From the NCBI GenBank assembly GCA_946122785.1, contig CAMGYJ010000002.1:58429703-58493702 (forward strand): DNA of 64,000 nucleotides, read 5' to 3'. The notes beneath the pieces are model-generated. The model saw only the letters and a list, made by a program, of their open reading frames with translations. It was not told the origin of the DNA and ran no database searches. Positions 22,791 to 41,008 of the stretch are shown one piece after another. This DNA comes from Linum tenue (lineage: Eukaryota > Streptophyta > Magnoliopsida > Malpighiales > Linaceae). Position numbers and translations under genes: made by a program. Positions within the stretch are counted from its first letter, which is position 1. Every line of letters begins with the position of its first letter.

Positions 22791-23827
22791 TTACTTTTCT
22801 CTTTGATTTCATACCGTTTAATGTCAGGTTATTAGGTTATGGCTACTGATCAAGTTGTTTCCCAAGAGATTAATTTGTCCCAAGACACTAGTCCAGTGAT
22901 CCAAAGTTCACCCTCAAATGGTGATGCAACCATACCAGTGGATGTGAGTAGCACAAGAAACCGCACCCACCCGCCTTGTTGTCATCTCTAGGCCTGTGGT
23001 TTGCAATTGGAGGAGGAAGAAATCGCAAAGGACAACGATAGTGGGTGGGAGAGGAAGCGACTGAGATTTGTTCATTTATTTTTTAATTAATAATTTTTAT
23101 TAATAATGTATTATGATTTTCTAATATATATATATAGTTAGTTGTGAACACTAATTGTCATTGATATTAAAGAAAATATCATTGAATAATATTTTTTTGG
23201 TTTTTTTAATATATGATCATTAATTTTGTTGTTGGGAAATGCATAGACAATACTTACGTATTGAGGTATTAAATGTATTTATCTAGTGTTCCGACGAAAC
23301 CATTGCATCGTTAATAATTTCATTTTTGAGGAGTTCTTCATTCATGAGGACTTTTACTCGTCAGAAATAACAAAAGGGTATTTTGGGAACAAAAAATTTC
23401 GCCTAATTATCCAACCTTTTCTGACAATAAACAAGTCATCACAACAACACATAAGGGTATTTTGGGGATGGAAATTCCAAAGTGTTATTAACAAAAAATA
23501 TTTTTGCTTACAAAAAAATATTCTCACAAATACTTAAAGTGACAAAATAATTTCCTTAGATATAGTTTTTCCTCTCTCACAAAAACTTTTCGTCAAGTTT
23601 TTTCCTCAAGGGTATTTCTTTTCTGATAACGATAAATTGGGTTTTGAGGATAATTTATCCTCACAAAAATGTTTTTATGACGCGACTTTTTTTTGGGCTA
23701 TTACCTACGGACCTTTACCCCATGACCCGCTAATGACCGTATTTCGTCAGAAAAAACTTTTAGTGACGAGAAAAGGCCTTTTGTGACGCCAATCGTCTGG
23801 TAACATCTGCCAGTCTTTTTTGTAGTG

Positions 23828-26800
23828 TGAGAAGTACGAGCTGCTCTAGTAAATTGACTCACCACCTGTACTGCATAAGCAATGTCTAGTATAATCATAT
23901 AAGTAAGATAAATTAGACTGCCTACTATAATCATGTAAAAAGTATGATCTTCTAGCAACTCCCCACTGTCACGGCTAAGCTTTACGGGTCGTTTGCTTCA
24001 TGGATTTGGAAAATAAAGCTTTTGGTAAAACTTGGATTTTGTAAAACCATGGATATATGAAGGTTTTGGGGTTCACTATATACTTGTAAAATACCATTGT
24101 TTGTTTCATTGATTTCATGATGGACTTGGTTAATTAGATTTGCGTGCATGAAGTGAAAATGACCTACATTACCCTCATTGATATGAGATGAGAAAGATAA
24201 AAGGAGGGATAGTTTGGTCATAAATGATGGACTTTAAAGTCCATGATCAAGTCCCACCTTAAGAGGTGGAATTTTCAAGTCCATGGCACCCACGGATTTG
24301 GACCCTTAAAGTTCACGGGGCTCACAGATTTGTTGCCATAAAATACATGAAAAAAACAATGGACTTTGGACAAAGTCCATGATAGATCCAAATCTATCCT
24401 CAAATCCATGAAGCAAACGACTTAAATTTTGTTCCATTAGTGTTGAACATGGAAGACAATCTCTATACTGCGCTGCTTCAAGAATATCATTAATATATTT
24501 TCGATGACATAACAAGATTCCTACTCAGTTCTATTGATCTCCAATCCTAGGAAGTAAGAAGCTTCACCCAGCTGCTTCAGATTGAAAGCTTCTCGCAGAG
24601 ACTGGGTTAATTCCTGAATACCATGTGTGTCACTGCCAGTGACAATCATATCGTCAACATACAAGAACAACATTGTGTTACCATGTAATGTCTGGCGTGT
24701 AAACATCGAAGGATCATTTTGACTTTGAATAAATCCAAATTACAGTATCGTACTATGGAACTTCTCAAACCATGCCCTTGGTGCCTGTTTCAAGCCATAT
24801 AGTGATCTTTTCAATTTACAAACCATACATGGTGCTCCCTTTTCATAGCCTTCTGGACACTCCATGTAAATCGTTTCTTTCAAATCTCCATGGAGGAAAG
24901 CATTCTTCACATCAAACTGAATAATTTGCCCCTTTTTCATAGTTGCGGCAGCAAGAACACTCCATACTGTTTGCATCTTTGCAACAGGTGCAAACGTCTC
25001 ATCATAGTCTATACCATACTCATGTCAAAACCCATGAGCAATAAGCTTTGCTTTATACTGTTCCAAAGACCCATCTAGCTTCATCTTCACATTGTAAACC
25101 CAACGACAACCGATGACTGAACTTCCAAGAACTCGTGGAACCAATTCCCATGTGTCATTTTCTTCAAGAGCGCGCATATCTTCCTTCATTGCAGATTCCC
25201 AGTTTATATGACCCTTAGCAAATTGGTAATGACTTGGAATGGGTATCGACTCTGCTGAAAACCCCACATAATCCCTTAATCTTTTCAGTGGCTGTCCCAT
25301 TGTAGCTCGCGAAGACCTGCGTAGTTCAGGAAAAGGAGGTGGTGTGTCCAAAGCACCATCCGAACCACCAGCAGAACCACTAGTCGAAGAAGAGCTAGTA
25401 AATGATGATGATGACTCACCAGACGAAGTACCATGGTTGGGAGAATGAGGCAAAACTGAGTTTTGTGGAGCTGATTCGGACGAAGACGAGTGCACATGCG
25501 AGTCTAATAAAGGCGAGGAAGAGCCATTGAATTCCTCCAAACCTGTATGCGAAGAAGAGCCATCCAATTCCACCGAACCCGTAGATGGGCCACCTGTGCT
25601 GAATAATGAGAGGGATTGACGAGTTTCAACACGCCAACTCATCCCTAACAGCAAGAGCCTGAACAAACGATGGTAACGACTGCAGAAAATCCATGTCTCT
25701 GTGATCCCGATGATCGGATGAGGGGAAATACATAATTTGCTCAAGGAAAATGACATGACATGAAATATGCATGCGGCGAGCGACTGGATCGTCATAACAC
25801 AAATACCCCTTGTGTTGACTATTATATCTAATAAACACACAACGAGCTGTCTTGGGAGATAACTTGTCACATGTTTTCTTATGATGCAACACAAAGTAGA
25901 GACAGCAAACACCAGGAGCCGCAAATAGTCGGGAAGTTTAGAATAGAGACGCTGAAAAGGAGACGACTACCCAAGGACAGGAGTAATTTGTCTATTAATC
26001 AGGTACAAAACTGTACTAACCGTTCCAACCAAAAAACCATGTGGAATACGAGAATGAAATAGTAGGGCACATGTAAGTTCTAAGACATGTCGATGCTTGC
26101 GTTCGACTAACCCATTCTGTTGGGAGACACCTGGGCAAGACTATTGAGGCAAAATCCCGTGAGAATCATAAAACTCAAGCAAAGGGTGGGAACTGAATTC
26201 CCCACTAGGATTGGACCGAATAACCTTCACCTTTTTACCAAACTGAGTCAACACCATCTGAACAAAGTGTCGAGCATGAGTGATCAACTCAGATTTTCTG
26301 CGAAGAAAATAAATCCAGGAAAACCGAGTGGCGTGATCGATGAAGAAAGCAAAGTAGCGATATCCCGTGCGAGACGGGGGACAGGGGAAGGACCCCAGAG
26401 ATCAGTATGAACAAGCTCAAAATGTTCCTCATAAACAGTCTCATTAGAAGAGAAAGACAACTGTGAAGTTTTAGCTTCAATACAACTGATGCAGGAATGA
26501 CAAGAAACCAAGTGAGAATCCAGCTTTCCAGGAAGTAAATTACTGCAAAACATATCCAACAATCTGGTCTTGTGAGGGTGACCAAGGTGACAATGCCACA
26601 AATCCCACATAGTAGTCTGTTTCAAAATTTTCAAAGAGCCATGAGGCTTTACGGTAGAAACCAAATCATCAACTATAGTCTCAAAATGGGGAGATTTATT
26701 AACTCAACTATGCAACAAAGAAGAGCTGGCCACGACAGTTCTTTATGTCGGCGTCCCATGAGGTAACGGCATCTCCAAATGACAGTCATCAAGAATGAAC

Positions 26801-27877
26801 ACACGACCAACCTTCTTACCCCTCCTTATCACCCTCCCTGTCGTCGGATCCTGCACAACACACCCGACTTTAGTAAACTTAACTTCACAGCCTGCTTCAG
26901 TCAATTGACCCATCGATACTAAGCTAGGAACTAGCCGAGGAATAAATAAAGTATCCTACAGTTTCACCCGGCTTGTAGTAGTAGTATCAATACCATGAAG
27001 GGGGAGACGTGCCCCATTGGCAACTTGTAGAAACAACACAGAGCTTGATTATAAGGACGAAAAAGCAGAGAGATTACTAGTTATATGGTTAAATGCAGCG
27101 GAGTCAAATAACCATCGAGGATTACCTGAAGAGCCGCCCATAGCAAAGGCAGTCGTCAAAGCAACGTGTAAAGTCTCTTGTAGAACTTCAGCAACCAAAC
27201 AATGAACAACCTCGGTAGTAAGAGCCGTACCAGATGCGACACCAGCGAAACCAGAAGGAGTGACCTCCACCCCATAACTCGAGCCACTAGCGCCTCGGCC
27301 GTCACTAGTTGCGCGTCAGCCACCAGCAGGACGAGAACTCCCTAATGAAGAATAATCACCAGACTTGCCTTTGCGAGCAAGAGACTTACATTACAGAATT
27401 ATGTGTCCCAAGCGCTTGCAATATATACATTCATTGTGACGCTTGCAATTGGGTTGAATATGGTCAACCTCCTGACAAAAATGACAAGTCGGATGACTTG
27501 TATCTCCTTGCTGAAAAATTGGTTTCCCCGCCCCCCGCGGCTGATAGCAAATGCATAATCACCAAACCTCGACTGATCAAGCTGCGTTTGACTCCAAAGT
27601 CGAGTCTCTTCGCGAATGAGTTCACCAAGAGCTTCATCAATGGTCCCAACTCCCAACCTAGTGATGCAGCAAAGAAGCGCGAATAGCTTCAAATGCTCGA
27701 CGCAATTTCATAAGAAATTGCATAAGACGAGCACAGGATCTCTCCTTCAGAACTTCCTCAGAGGCCACAACGGACAACAAAGAAGCAAATAAAAGATCAT
27801 ATTCAACCCATAAGGTAGACAAAGCCTGATAATAAGTCCAACCCTGTCCAAATACATACCATTGTCAATGTCATACG
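23828..27877 (-). pseudogene. Ty1/copia retrotransposon gag-pol, piece upstream of the CACTA insertion
   Basis: The minus strand carries the copia gene order. Gag (about 27,400-27,870) shows TYYQALSTLW-like and LMQFLMKLRRAFEAIRA words and a CCHC-type knuckle in a neighbouring frame. Protease reads WLFDSAAFNHIT (about 27,079-27,114). Integrase reads WHCHLGHPHKTRLL, a C-x2-C pair and HTDLWGPSPV (26,284-26,664). Reverse transcriptase begins RWVYNVKMKLDGS near 25,100, then QFDVKNAFLHGDL, RSLYGLKQAPRAW and the catalytic YVDD (24,650-24,661). It ends in the connection to RNase H, LVGSLIYLT-like and AYAVQVVSQF, at the CACTA insertion. Many stops and frameshifts make it defective, although YVDD is intact. 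LTRs are not recognised. Confidence 0.92.
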
Positions 27878-28495
27878 CATAGGCGGAGGCAGCCCTATTG
27901 GGCATTGTCCCGAGACAGGGGTAAATTTTGGGAGGAACAAAAATAGTCCATATATGTTTATACAAAGGATGGAATACAACACCCAGTACGTCGTATTTTG
28001 TCATTATATCACAATTCATTACTTGATCATAAATTAACATTAAATTGATTTATTATACTATAGACGAAATCTCAATTGGAAAAAATCTCTTTTGTCCATA
28101 TGCCTATTCAATAATTTGCCCATCAATCTTGAAGCACTCCATGGGCAACGCCGATTCCACTAGTTTTGACGGCAAGTGCAGATAAAATATTTTCCAACTT
28201 TGAGCTATATCACGTGCGAACTTCGAAGTCGAATTCACGACCAGTTTGCTAATGATTGTTTAGTGAGATCCATTAAAAAGGACTTACCTAAGAGTGTAAA
28301 CAATGGAATATTTTGTGTTTCTTCATAATATGAAAACTCGTATTATTGTTTATGAAAATACCGATTGTAGTAGTCGTTATTTTTTATATATAAAATTTAT
28401 TTAAATATTATTAATTATTTATACTTATTAAATATTTATATAATTATAATATGAAAAGAGGGCAGGGGTAGTTTGAAATCCTGCATTCGCCACTA
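27878..28495 (+). mobile_element. hAT deletion derivative at the 5' end of the copia relic
   Basis: Ends are CATAGGCGGAGGCAG and, inverted, TAGTGGCGAATGCAG. The flanks GTCATACG and TTCATACG (27870-27877 and 28496-28503) make an 8-base duplication with one difference. Inside, CLVRSIKKDL and nearby words on the plus strand resemble the very end of a hAT transposase, in the same place as in the other two hAT derivatives. This is a different terminus type (TAGTGGCGGAGGCAG). Confidence 0.75.
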
Positions 28496-28503
28496 TTCAT
28501 ACG

Positions 28504-28691
28504 TACCAAGCCACACGACTGTTATGTAAAGCATAAACTAGCATCAACAGTTCAACACTAACATCACCATCTGTCATAAAAGAAAGCATTGGCATGTTTT
28601 TATCCATCAAAATTGATATCATATGAAAAATAAATAATAGCACTTTAAGTGCTTCTATGATATTTTTTTAATGCCATTTCCCTTTACTATC
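28504..28691. other. Short intervening DNA
   Basis: Sequence between the hAT and the LINE insertion. It does not read as copia gag, so the copia 5' end was already lost here. Confidence 0.35.
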
Positions 28692-28706
28692 AAATCATAA
28701 ATAACT

Positions 28707-29213
28707 GGCTTTACGATCTCGGTGGATGCGGGATGCCTGGCGGGACAAGGAACGGGACTGGGAGCTGTAATTAGGAAGAGGGATGGCGGTTTTGTGGCGG
28801 CGGCGGTGAAGAGGACGCGGAGGCAGTGGGAGGCGATGGAAGCAGAGGTGATGGCGGTGAAGTTCGGGATGGAGATGGCTCATCGGTTTCACCTACACTC
28901 AATCGCAATCCAGACCGACTGTCTGCAGGTGGAACGTCTCATTACAGGCCAGGTGGTTTCCCAAGTTGAAGTGGGCAAGATACCAAAAGAGATCAAGGAG
29001 ATGGGCCAGGCCTTCCAACACATAGAATGGATCCATATTCCTAGGAAGCAAAATAGAGTGGCACATGAAATGACCCATATTGCTTGTAATTGGGAGGAAA
29101 TTGAGTGTTGGGTGGATAGGCCACCAATTATCCTAGTTGCTCTCCTTAATGAGGAACTAGCTTGTCTAAACATTGATGATTAAATAAAACAGGTGTTGAT
29201 TTTCAAAAAAAAA
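28707..29213 (+). mobile_element. 5'-truncated LINE with open RNase H domain, poly(A) and 15-base duplication
   Basis: The plus-strand frame is open from the 5' junction to a stop at 29,183. It encodes an RNase H-like (RVT_3) domain: VDAG at the first strand, GTGLGAVIRKRDG, an AEVMAVKFGMEMA helix, IQTDCLQVERL, and HIPRKQNRVAHEMTH. These are the ordered motifs of the C-terminal RNase H of plant L1 elements. A poly(A) run follows. The block AAATCATAAATAACT occurs just before the element (28,692-28,706) and just after the tail (29,214-29,228), as target-primed integration produces. No start codon opens the frame at the expected place, so it is not a gene. The undamaged frame suggests recent insertion. 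Confidence 0.92.
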
Positions 29214-29228
29214 AAATCATAAATAACT

Positions 29229-30160
29229 ACCCACCACTTAGTTTTCAAACTCGCTCGAAATCAACTCAACCAAGCAAGAGGAATGGTATCAATCCAGAGT
29301 TGAGAAATAAGTAACTAAGGATTGAAATATCGTATCTACTAGCGGTTCGACCAGAAAAACCTTCTACCGTAAGCTAAATTGGTAGGCGGTATTTAGCGAT
29401 ATGAAACAATTGAACCACGATTTTAGCTGACTTTTCTTGTATTTATTTCAATCCTTACAAGTAACTGATTTTGTATTACACTTGGTTTCTTCATGGCGTA
29501 AAATGTAACATGTTGGATCAGATTGTAATGTTTCCATCAATTGTGCAATGAAGACGAATCGAAAACGGTACATCCAAATTTTTTTTTTCAGTACCCATTT
29601 GATTCAGATCCTATCCACCCGGTCAAAGCCAGAGTCAAGGTCCGACCAATTCAACTTACAAGGAGTGCAACAGCCATGGAATACTAGGATGTCCTGTTTA
29701 GTCTGAGGAACATATGACCTCAAAAGAACAAAAAGAGCACAATGGAATTCAAGCAGATCAATTAAACAACTCCAAGGAACCTACGAATTACGAAATACAA
29801 GCAACATTTTATATCTGTACATTTGATTTCAAAGTTCCGACGTGGAGCCAACGCCATAGTTTGTGAGTATGAATACTGTTTTTGATTATGGTATATTACA
29901 ACGTCTTTGTAATCCTTTACGGACACATTCAATTTTATGACCAAGTATGATGGATGTACAAAGAAACATGCTGCTGGCTACAAGATTTTTGGGTAGCAGC
30001 ACAATGAAAAGAGATTACTTACACAAAAAGCATTCTTCTTTCTCTGCTTTTTTTTCCAATCATGTGCTTTCTCATTTAGCTTGTACACTTCCAAAAACAA
30101 ATCATCGGGGCAAAAACAGAAAGCCGATTCTTCACAATTGAGATATTTAGAGAGACGCAT
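29229..30160. other. 3' flank of the EDR1-like gene
   Basis: No gene or transposon end is recognised. The part nearest 30,160 should contain the 3' untranslated region and polyadenylation site of the kinase gene, which I could not place. Confidence 0.4.
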
Positions 30161-36610
<6,450 letters not shown>

Positions 36611-37498
36611 TCCCCCCGGGGCGATTGTTTCCCTCCAATAGAAAATTCTTGCTTAAGGCTTTGCTGAATTTTATCTTCGTTCTTCTTTTTCTTCTCCTTC
36701 TTGTTTCCTGGACTTTTTTTTTTTTCGCTTTTCTAATTTTCTCGCGTTTTCCCTCACTTTCCCTCGGTTTCTCGTCTCTGTTCTGTTTGGTGCCGGGAGG
36801 TCAAGTACTGTAGATGCCAGAGACGAAAAAGTGGAGTAGTTACTAACTTGGAACTTGGAAGAAGAAACTTATTAACGAAGTGGTATATTGTACTGGTGTC
36901 CGGTTCGCCAAAGAAGGCTGGGTTTGGGGTTTATTTACGATAAATTGCCATCTTGACGGGATCTTTTTTTGTTGGCTACGTTGACGGCGATAGCGACAGA
37001 AAGTTAACGCGCCAATGTGACGGGGACGCGGTGCTTACGTGGAGGGAAACGTCGCAACTTTCTGATTTTTAGTTTATATTTTATTTATGAACTTTGTGTA
37101 TATTTTTCTTTTCCAATAGATGAGAGATTATTCATTTTGGTTTTGCCTAAACAAAAAAATTCCTGTTTTCGGAACCGGATGAAAGACCAGACCGAAAAAA
37201 ATTTAGTGATTTAGCGTTTAGTGGTTAACAGTTACAAAATTTTTGGTGAATCGTTGATAGAACCGTTCATGATATATAACATATAAGGCTTGTATATTAC
37301 ACTAATTTAAAATGAAGTTATGATTGACCATAAACAATTTCAAAATCATATCATCACCAAAATATCTAATAAATCATTCAAATCATCTCACAAAAGAAAA
37401 TTATATTTTTAATTCAAATTAAAAATTAAGATGTCAGTCGGTAGTGGATAACGTAAAGTCGACAACAAGGTTCGAATGAGAAGAAGAAGCATATATAA
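36611..37498 (-). promoter_or_regulatory. Upstream region of the EDR1-like gene
   Basis: The first 200 bases upstream of the start codon are very rich in TTC and CTT on the plus strand (GA-rich in the gene's sense), as is common in plant 5' leaders. No clear TATA box was placed. The distal part is AT-rich without further signals. Confidence 0.35.
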
Positions 37499-37507
37499 AA
37501 TTAATAT

Positions 37508-37999
37508 GAGTTATAGGTATAATATGCCCCTCTACTATGACGTTTTATCAAACATGCCCCTCTACTATTTTTAATCAAATATGCCCCTGTACTTTGAAAA
37601 AATTATCAAACATGCCCTTCTGTTAAAATTTCGATTGAAAAAATCGTCAATCATGGTTGAATTGAGATTTAGACAACCCGACATCGACAAATGGGAAGGA
37701 AATGTCAGTTTTGTCCCCTGTTCTATTTCCCTGGGTCTTTTCAAAATGAAATTATTTGAATTATTTGATTATACAAAAGAACCAAAAAAATTCTAAAGTG
37801 AATTTATTAGGGATATTTTAGTCATTTGTGTCGCCCAAACTAAAGTTCGGCCTTGGTTAACGGTTTTTAGATGAAAATTTTAACAAAAGAGCATGTTTGT
37901 TCATTTTTACAAAGCACAGGGCATGTTTGATGTAAAACATAGTAGAGGGGCATGTTTGATAAAACGTCATAGTAGAGGGGCATATTATACATATAACCC
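37508..37999. mobile_element. MULE-type MITE with ATGCCCCTCTACTAT arms
   Basis: Left end GAGTTATAGGTATAATATG and inverted right end GGGTTATATGTATAATATG are followed in both arms by repeated ATGCCCC(T/G)(C/G)TACT words. The 9-base duplication AATTAATAT flanks both sides (37499-37507 and 38000-38008). No coding content. Nine bases and long inverted arms point to a Mutator-like origin. It lies about 0.9 kb upstream of the EDR1-like gene. Confidence 0.88.
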
Positions 38000-38008
38000 A
38001 ATTAATAT

Positions 38009-38755
38009 TTATGGTTTGATGGTCTTAGTGTATGTTAAAGTATTTTTTTAATTATTTTTTGTTAAAATAGTGAACTAGTGGACCAGTTAAACCGTGGTGG
38101 TTCATCAAATTTTATGTTGAACCGTGAAAAATTATTTGATCCATTAATAACCGTCCAAACAATGAACTGGACTGTTATCATAACTGGTTTGATGGTTTTA
38201 CTGGCCCAACCATTGATCTGTTTCGATTTTTATAACAATGGAAAAAATATTGTTACAAAGTTGGGTTTCTTACAAAATATTGCATTTTTAAAAAACACTT
38301 ATCCAAAATACAGTAGTTCGAAAATTTATTTCAAAATTATGTTCCAAACGCCGAATATAGTAATTGGGGCGTGCACGTCCCGATTGAGTTTGCTATGCAA
38401 AAAAAGAGTTAATTGGGACTAGGACAAATCCAATTAAGGCATCCGCGCCACAAATGACATTTTCTCCCTTTAATTCCCCACCTGCCTGTCACATCTTCTG
38501 TTCTTCTCTGACGTAAAAAAAATTCTCAAAGAATTTGCAAGTAGAAAGTATCTCCTGACACCTTCCGTCCAAACTAAATCCCGAACAGAACCACCTATTG
38601 ATGTTAGTCATCTCGTACACGAGGAAGAGAAATGGGGAAGGGAAGAGTAGAGTGATCCTACTTGCACACCTCCACCTACAAGGGCGCCTTACCCTGCCAG
38701 GTTTAGAAAAAGAAAGGGCGGTCAAGACTACGATTTTCATAAGTTTTTAGGGATG
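38009..38755. other. Intergenic DNA
   Basis: AT-rich, with no recognisable gene. Around 38,070-38,220 the sequence has repeated GGTT/AACC words (AACCGTGG, GAACCGTG, AACCGTCC), like the ends of many small plant repeats, but no boundaries can be set. Confidence 0.35.
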
Positions 38756-38759
38756 TGAA

Positions 38760-41008
38760 GAAATATTAATATAGCCATGCCCTTCTTAGAAGTTATAGCT
38801 AAGATGCCTCAGTACTCCAAGTTTACGAAGAAAATTATTTATAAAAAGAAAAGGTTGAGCGATATGGCATCAGTGCAATTGGGAGAGGAATGTTCTGCGG
38901 TGCTTAACTAGTTGCGAAGCTCGGAAAAACTTAGGTATACATGGAGCTTAACCCTACCATGAACTACCAATGAATCCAAAGTCCCTCAAAGCCTTGTGGA
39001 TTATGATGCCAACATCAATGTGATGTTATGCGAGCTCTTCAAAAAACTGCAACTAGGTAGCCTAGTACCAATTCATATGATGGTGAGGTTGGCGGATAAG
39101 TCATCCCGCCAACCTCGAGTACGGTCGAGGACGTTATGGTCGATGTAGGATCGTTTACCTTCCCTGTCGACTTCATAGTCATGGATACAAGTAATTCGGA
39201 CGCCACCATAATCCGAGGACGATCCTTCTTAGCAATAGCCCAAACCATGGTCGTCATGCACGGTGGGAAACTTACCTTTTGTGTTGGCTCGACACATGTC
39301 ATATTTAATATGGAGGAAGGAATGGAACGGGACCATGTCCAAGATGATGGCATGACCCCTGAAAAGACCACGGAAACCCTATCGTCCGTAACTACATGTG
39401 TCTCGGACGACCCCCTAAAGGTATGTCTAATTTCAAGAGAACTTAATGCACAAGACGGGATCGAGAAAGCATTGCACCGAAACAGTCTTGAGGGAGAAGG
39501 GGCGTTGGAATCAGGTGAAGAAGAATGCAAGCAAGTTCCGTTAGTTCCGGCCCTTGCAACCTCCTATGCAGAACCTCCCAACCTATAATTAAAACCATTA
39601 CTGGAACACTTAGAGTACGCTTACCTTGCATAGGTTGAAAAGCTACCGGTAATCATAAATGCTTCTCTTACAGCCGAGCAGAAAGAATGCCTGATAGTTC
39701 AATAATGCAGGCTCAAGAAGGCTATTGCCTGAAAAATTACCGACATCCAAGGGATCGATCCCTCCTTCTGCACACATAAATTTTAATAGAAGATAACCAC
39801 AAAATGGTGGTACAACCTTTGAGGCGTTTAAACCCTCGCCTAAAAGAGGTTGTTAAGAAGGAGATTCTTAAACTTCTCGTGGCAGGATAATATTTCCTAT
39901 CTCTGATAACCCATGGGCAAGTCTAGCCCAGCTGGTTTCTAAGAAGGGCGACATAACAATGGTTCCACATGATAACGGGGACTTGATCCCAATACGTATG
40001 TCACAAGATGACTTGTTTGTATTGACTACAGAAAGCTTAATGATGTCACTCAAAAGAATCACTTTCCCATCCATTCATTGACCAAATGTTGGAACAGCTA
40101 GCCGGACAGCAATACTACTACTTCTTCTTTGATGGGATGTTGGAATACTTCTAGATCCTAATCGATCCACTTGATCGGAAAAAAATATAACATCCCTTAT
40201 GACACCTTTGCCTATCGCATGATTCCATTCGATCAATGCAACACCAAGACTACTTGCAAGCATTGCATGACCACAATCTTCAACGGTCTTTTGGAGAATG
40301 TCATGGAGGTCTTCATGGACGGCTTCTTGGTTTATGGAGACTCTTTCTCCCACTATATAGCAAATTTAGAGATGGTATTGATTCACTTTGAAGAGACGCA
40401 TCTGGCATTGAGTTGGTAGAAAGCCATTTTATGGTCACCAAAGGCATTATCTTGGGCCATAAGATATCAAGGGAGGGCTTTGAGGTAGATCGAGCAAAAA
40501 TAAAGGCCATCTCTAACCTTCCCTGCCCCACAATCAAAGATCTTACTAGTGTAAATTTTTTATGTTTGGGGCATTGGTTTTATGGGTCATTTCCCCTCAT
40601 TATTTAGCAACAAATATATCTTGGTGGTAGTTGATAATGTCTCCAAGTGGGCAGAATCAAAAGCGCTCGCTAAAAACAATGTGAGACCTATGGGAAAGTT
40701 TTTTCACTAACTCTTCTCATGGTTTGGAGCCCCTCGCGCTATAATAAGTGACTAAAGCACTCATTTCTAAAGCCCATTTGATAAAATCTTCGAACATTTT
40801 GGGGTGCACCGTCGCTTTTCAACAACATATTACCCCTAGATAAGTGGGCAAGTAGAGCTCACTAATAGAAAGCTAAAGTAAATTCTCCAAAAGACCGTGG
40901 ATAGTTCCTGTAAAAACTAGTCTAAAAGCTCACAAATACTCTTTGGGCATATCATACAACTTATAAATATCTGATAGGAACATCCCCTTACTAGGTGGTT
41001 TACGGCCA
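38760..41008 (+). pseudogene. Athila-like Ty3/gypsy pol relic
   Basis: The plus strand carries, in order, the gag-protease linker (MPQYSKFTKKI, LGEECSAVL), a protease region whose active-site stretch reads VDYDANINVML, then KFTFPVDFIV-like and IIRGRSFLAIA words. Reverse transcriptase follows (YDTFAYRMIPFDQCN, the catalytic box as VFMDGFLVYGDSF, FMVTKGIILGHKIS, VDRAKIKAISNLP). After a deletion of RNase H comes integrase (GHFPSLFSNKYILVVVD, WFGAPRAIISD, SGQVELTNRKLK, and finally GTSPY and VVYG). Both the protease active-site serine and the second aspartate of the RT box are lost, and stops are frequent, so it is inactive. Words and order match Athila-type elements. Confidence 0.88.

Larger units (their letters stand above)
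19104..23827. mobile_element. CACTA (En/Spm-like) element inserted in a copia element
   Basis: Left end CACTACAAAAAAGACTGGCA; right end is its inverted match TGCCAGTCTTTTTTGTAGTG. TGA flanks the right side (23828-23830) and also the left (19099-19101), followed there by two extra bases TC, giving the 3-base duplication typical of CACTA. Removing the element restores the copia frame across the junction. Subterminal zones (about 19,110-19,620 and 23,300-23,800) are rich in GTCACAAA, GACGCC and GTCAGAAATA words on both strands, as expected of transposase-binding sites. No TNP2-type transposase is found, so the element looks non-autonomous. It contains a solo LTR and unidentified AT-rich filler. 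Confidence 0.92.
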
